64,000 nt of DNA, from the NCBI GenBank assembly GCA_041402045.1, contig JAWKSZ010000034.1:1-64000 (forward strand). The letters run 5' to 3'. Position 1 is the first letter of the stretch, and each line of letters opens with the position of its first letter. Shown one piece after another: positions 63,876-64,000 of the stretch. Origin of the DNA: JAGQRJ01 sp041402045. GTDB lineage: Bacteria > Planctomycetota > J058. Position numbers and translations under genes: made by a program. The notes beneath the pieces are model-generated. The model ran no database searches. It saw nothing but the letters and a program-made list of their open reading frames with translations, and was not told the DNA's origin.

Positions 63876-64000
63876 CCCCCAACCCTCTTCGCTCCCCCGC
63901 GCGCTCGCGCCACGAGGGAGTCCGACGCGCCTCGGTCGGCGAGCTCGAGCTCGCGGGCCGAGCGCGTACGTACGCTGCGCGCCCCCCGGCAAAACGCGGT
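63876..64000. other. Right window edge, no gene seen
   Basis: GC-rich tail after tatA with several short inverted repeats (for example CGAGCTCGAGCTCG). No start codon with a ribosome binding site was found. Confidence 0.35.

Overview
The window is very GC-rich (about 70% or more by eye), gene-dense DNA that reads as chromosome. No tRNA, rRNA, CRISPR array, IS element or phage gene was seen. The best lineage guess is Planctomycetota, with Myxococcota as the alternative. Support comes from a secreted cytochrome-type DUF1592/DUF1588 protein next to a Tat-exported DUF1552 protein, three Hanks-type Ser/Thr kinases with C-terminal membrane anchors, DUF4388 and WGR proteins, and a tandem WYL pair. 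This is inference from gene content only.

Layout. 1-3.4 kb: an HEAT-repeat protein cut by the window edge, a DUF2238 membrane protein and a Kef-type antiporter. 3.5-9.9 kb: a complete nine-gene N-ATPase operon (atpDCQRBEFAG) whose c subunit has Na+-type ligands and two carboxylates. 9.9-16.3 kb: a ZIP metal transporter, two Ser/Thr kinases and a coiled-coil protein. 16.3-19.7 kb: a CheR-type methyltransferase and a DUF4388 protein with about six frame changes. 19.7-27.8 kb: a divergent PEP carboxylase, an exported protein of unknown function, a zinc-ribbon membrane protein, an amidohydrolase and small proteins. 27.9-32.6 kb: a nitric-oxide defence cluster (norZ, ric, norR). 32.6-37.2 kb: a WGR-domain fusion protein and an ECF42-type sigma/DGPF pair. 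37.2-43.1 kb: a complete RND efflux operon. 43.4-51.7 kb: thiolase, DUF418, DUF1592, DUF1552, VWA and GntR/FCD genes, most of them broken by indels. 51.7-57.4 kb: fatty-acid hydroxylase, SppA, a GGDEF protein, an FHA protein and a basic/HEAT protein. 57.4-58.0 kb: non-coding tandem repeats and hairpins. 58.0-64 kb: two WYL regulators, a coiled-coil membrane protein, a third kinase, a lipoate ligase and tatA.

Points that stand out: (i) a recurring promoter-like motif, T(A/C)AA then GTCGA 20-21 bp downstream, before a diguanylate cyclase, a DUF4388 gene next to cheR, a coiled-coil membrane protein and a 42-residue protein, suggestive of a sigma-28-like regulon; (ii) a mosaic repeat of consecutive perfect hairpins plus degenerate tandem repeats, found directly 3' of two unrelated genes in the same orientation relative to each gene; (iii) a PEP carboxylase with serine at the invariant catalytic arginine; (iv) three genes with a -10-like box exactly 6 nt before the start codon, as expected for leaderless transcripts.

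The many frame changes in 17.3-19.3 kb and 43.4-51.1 kb sit in genes whose motifs are otherwise intact. Sequencing or assembly indels are therefore at least as likely as true gene decay.
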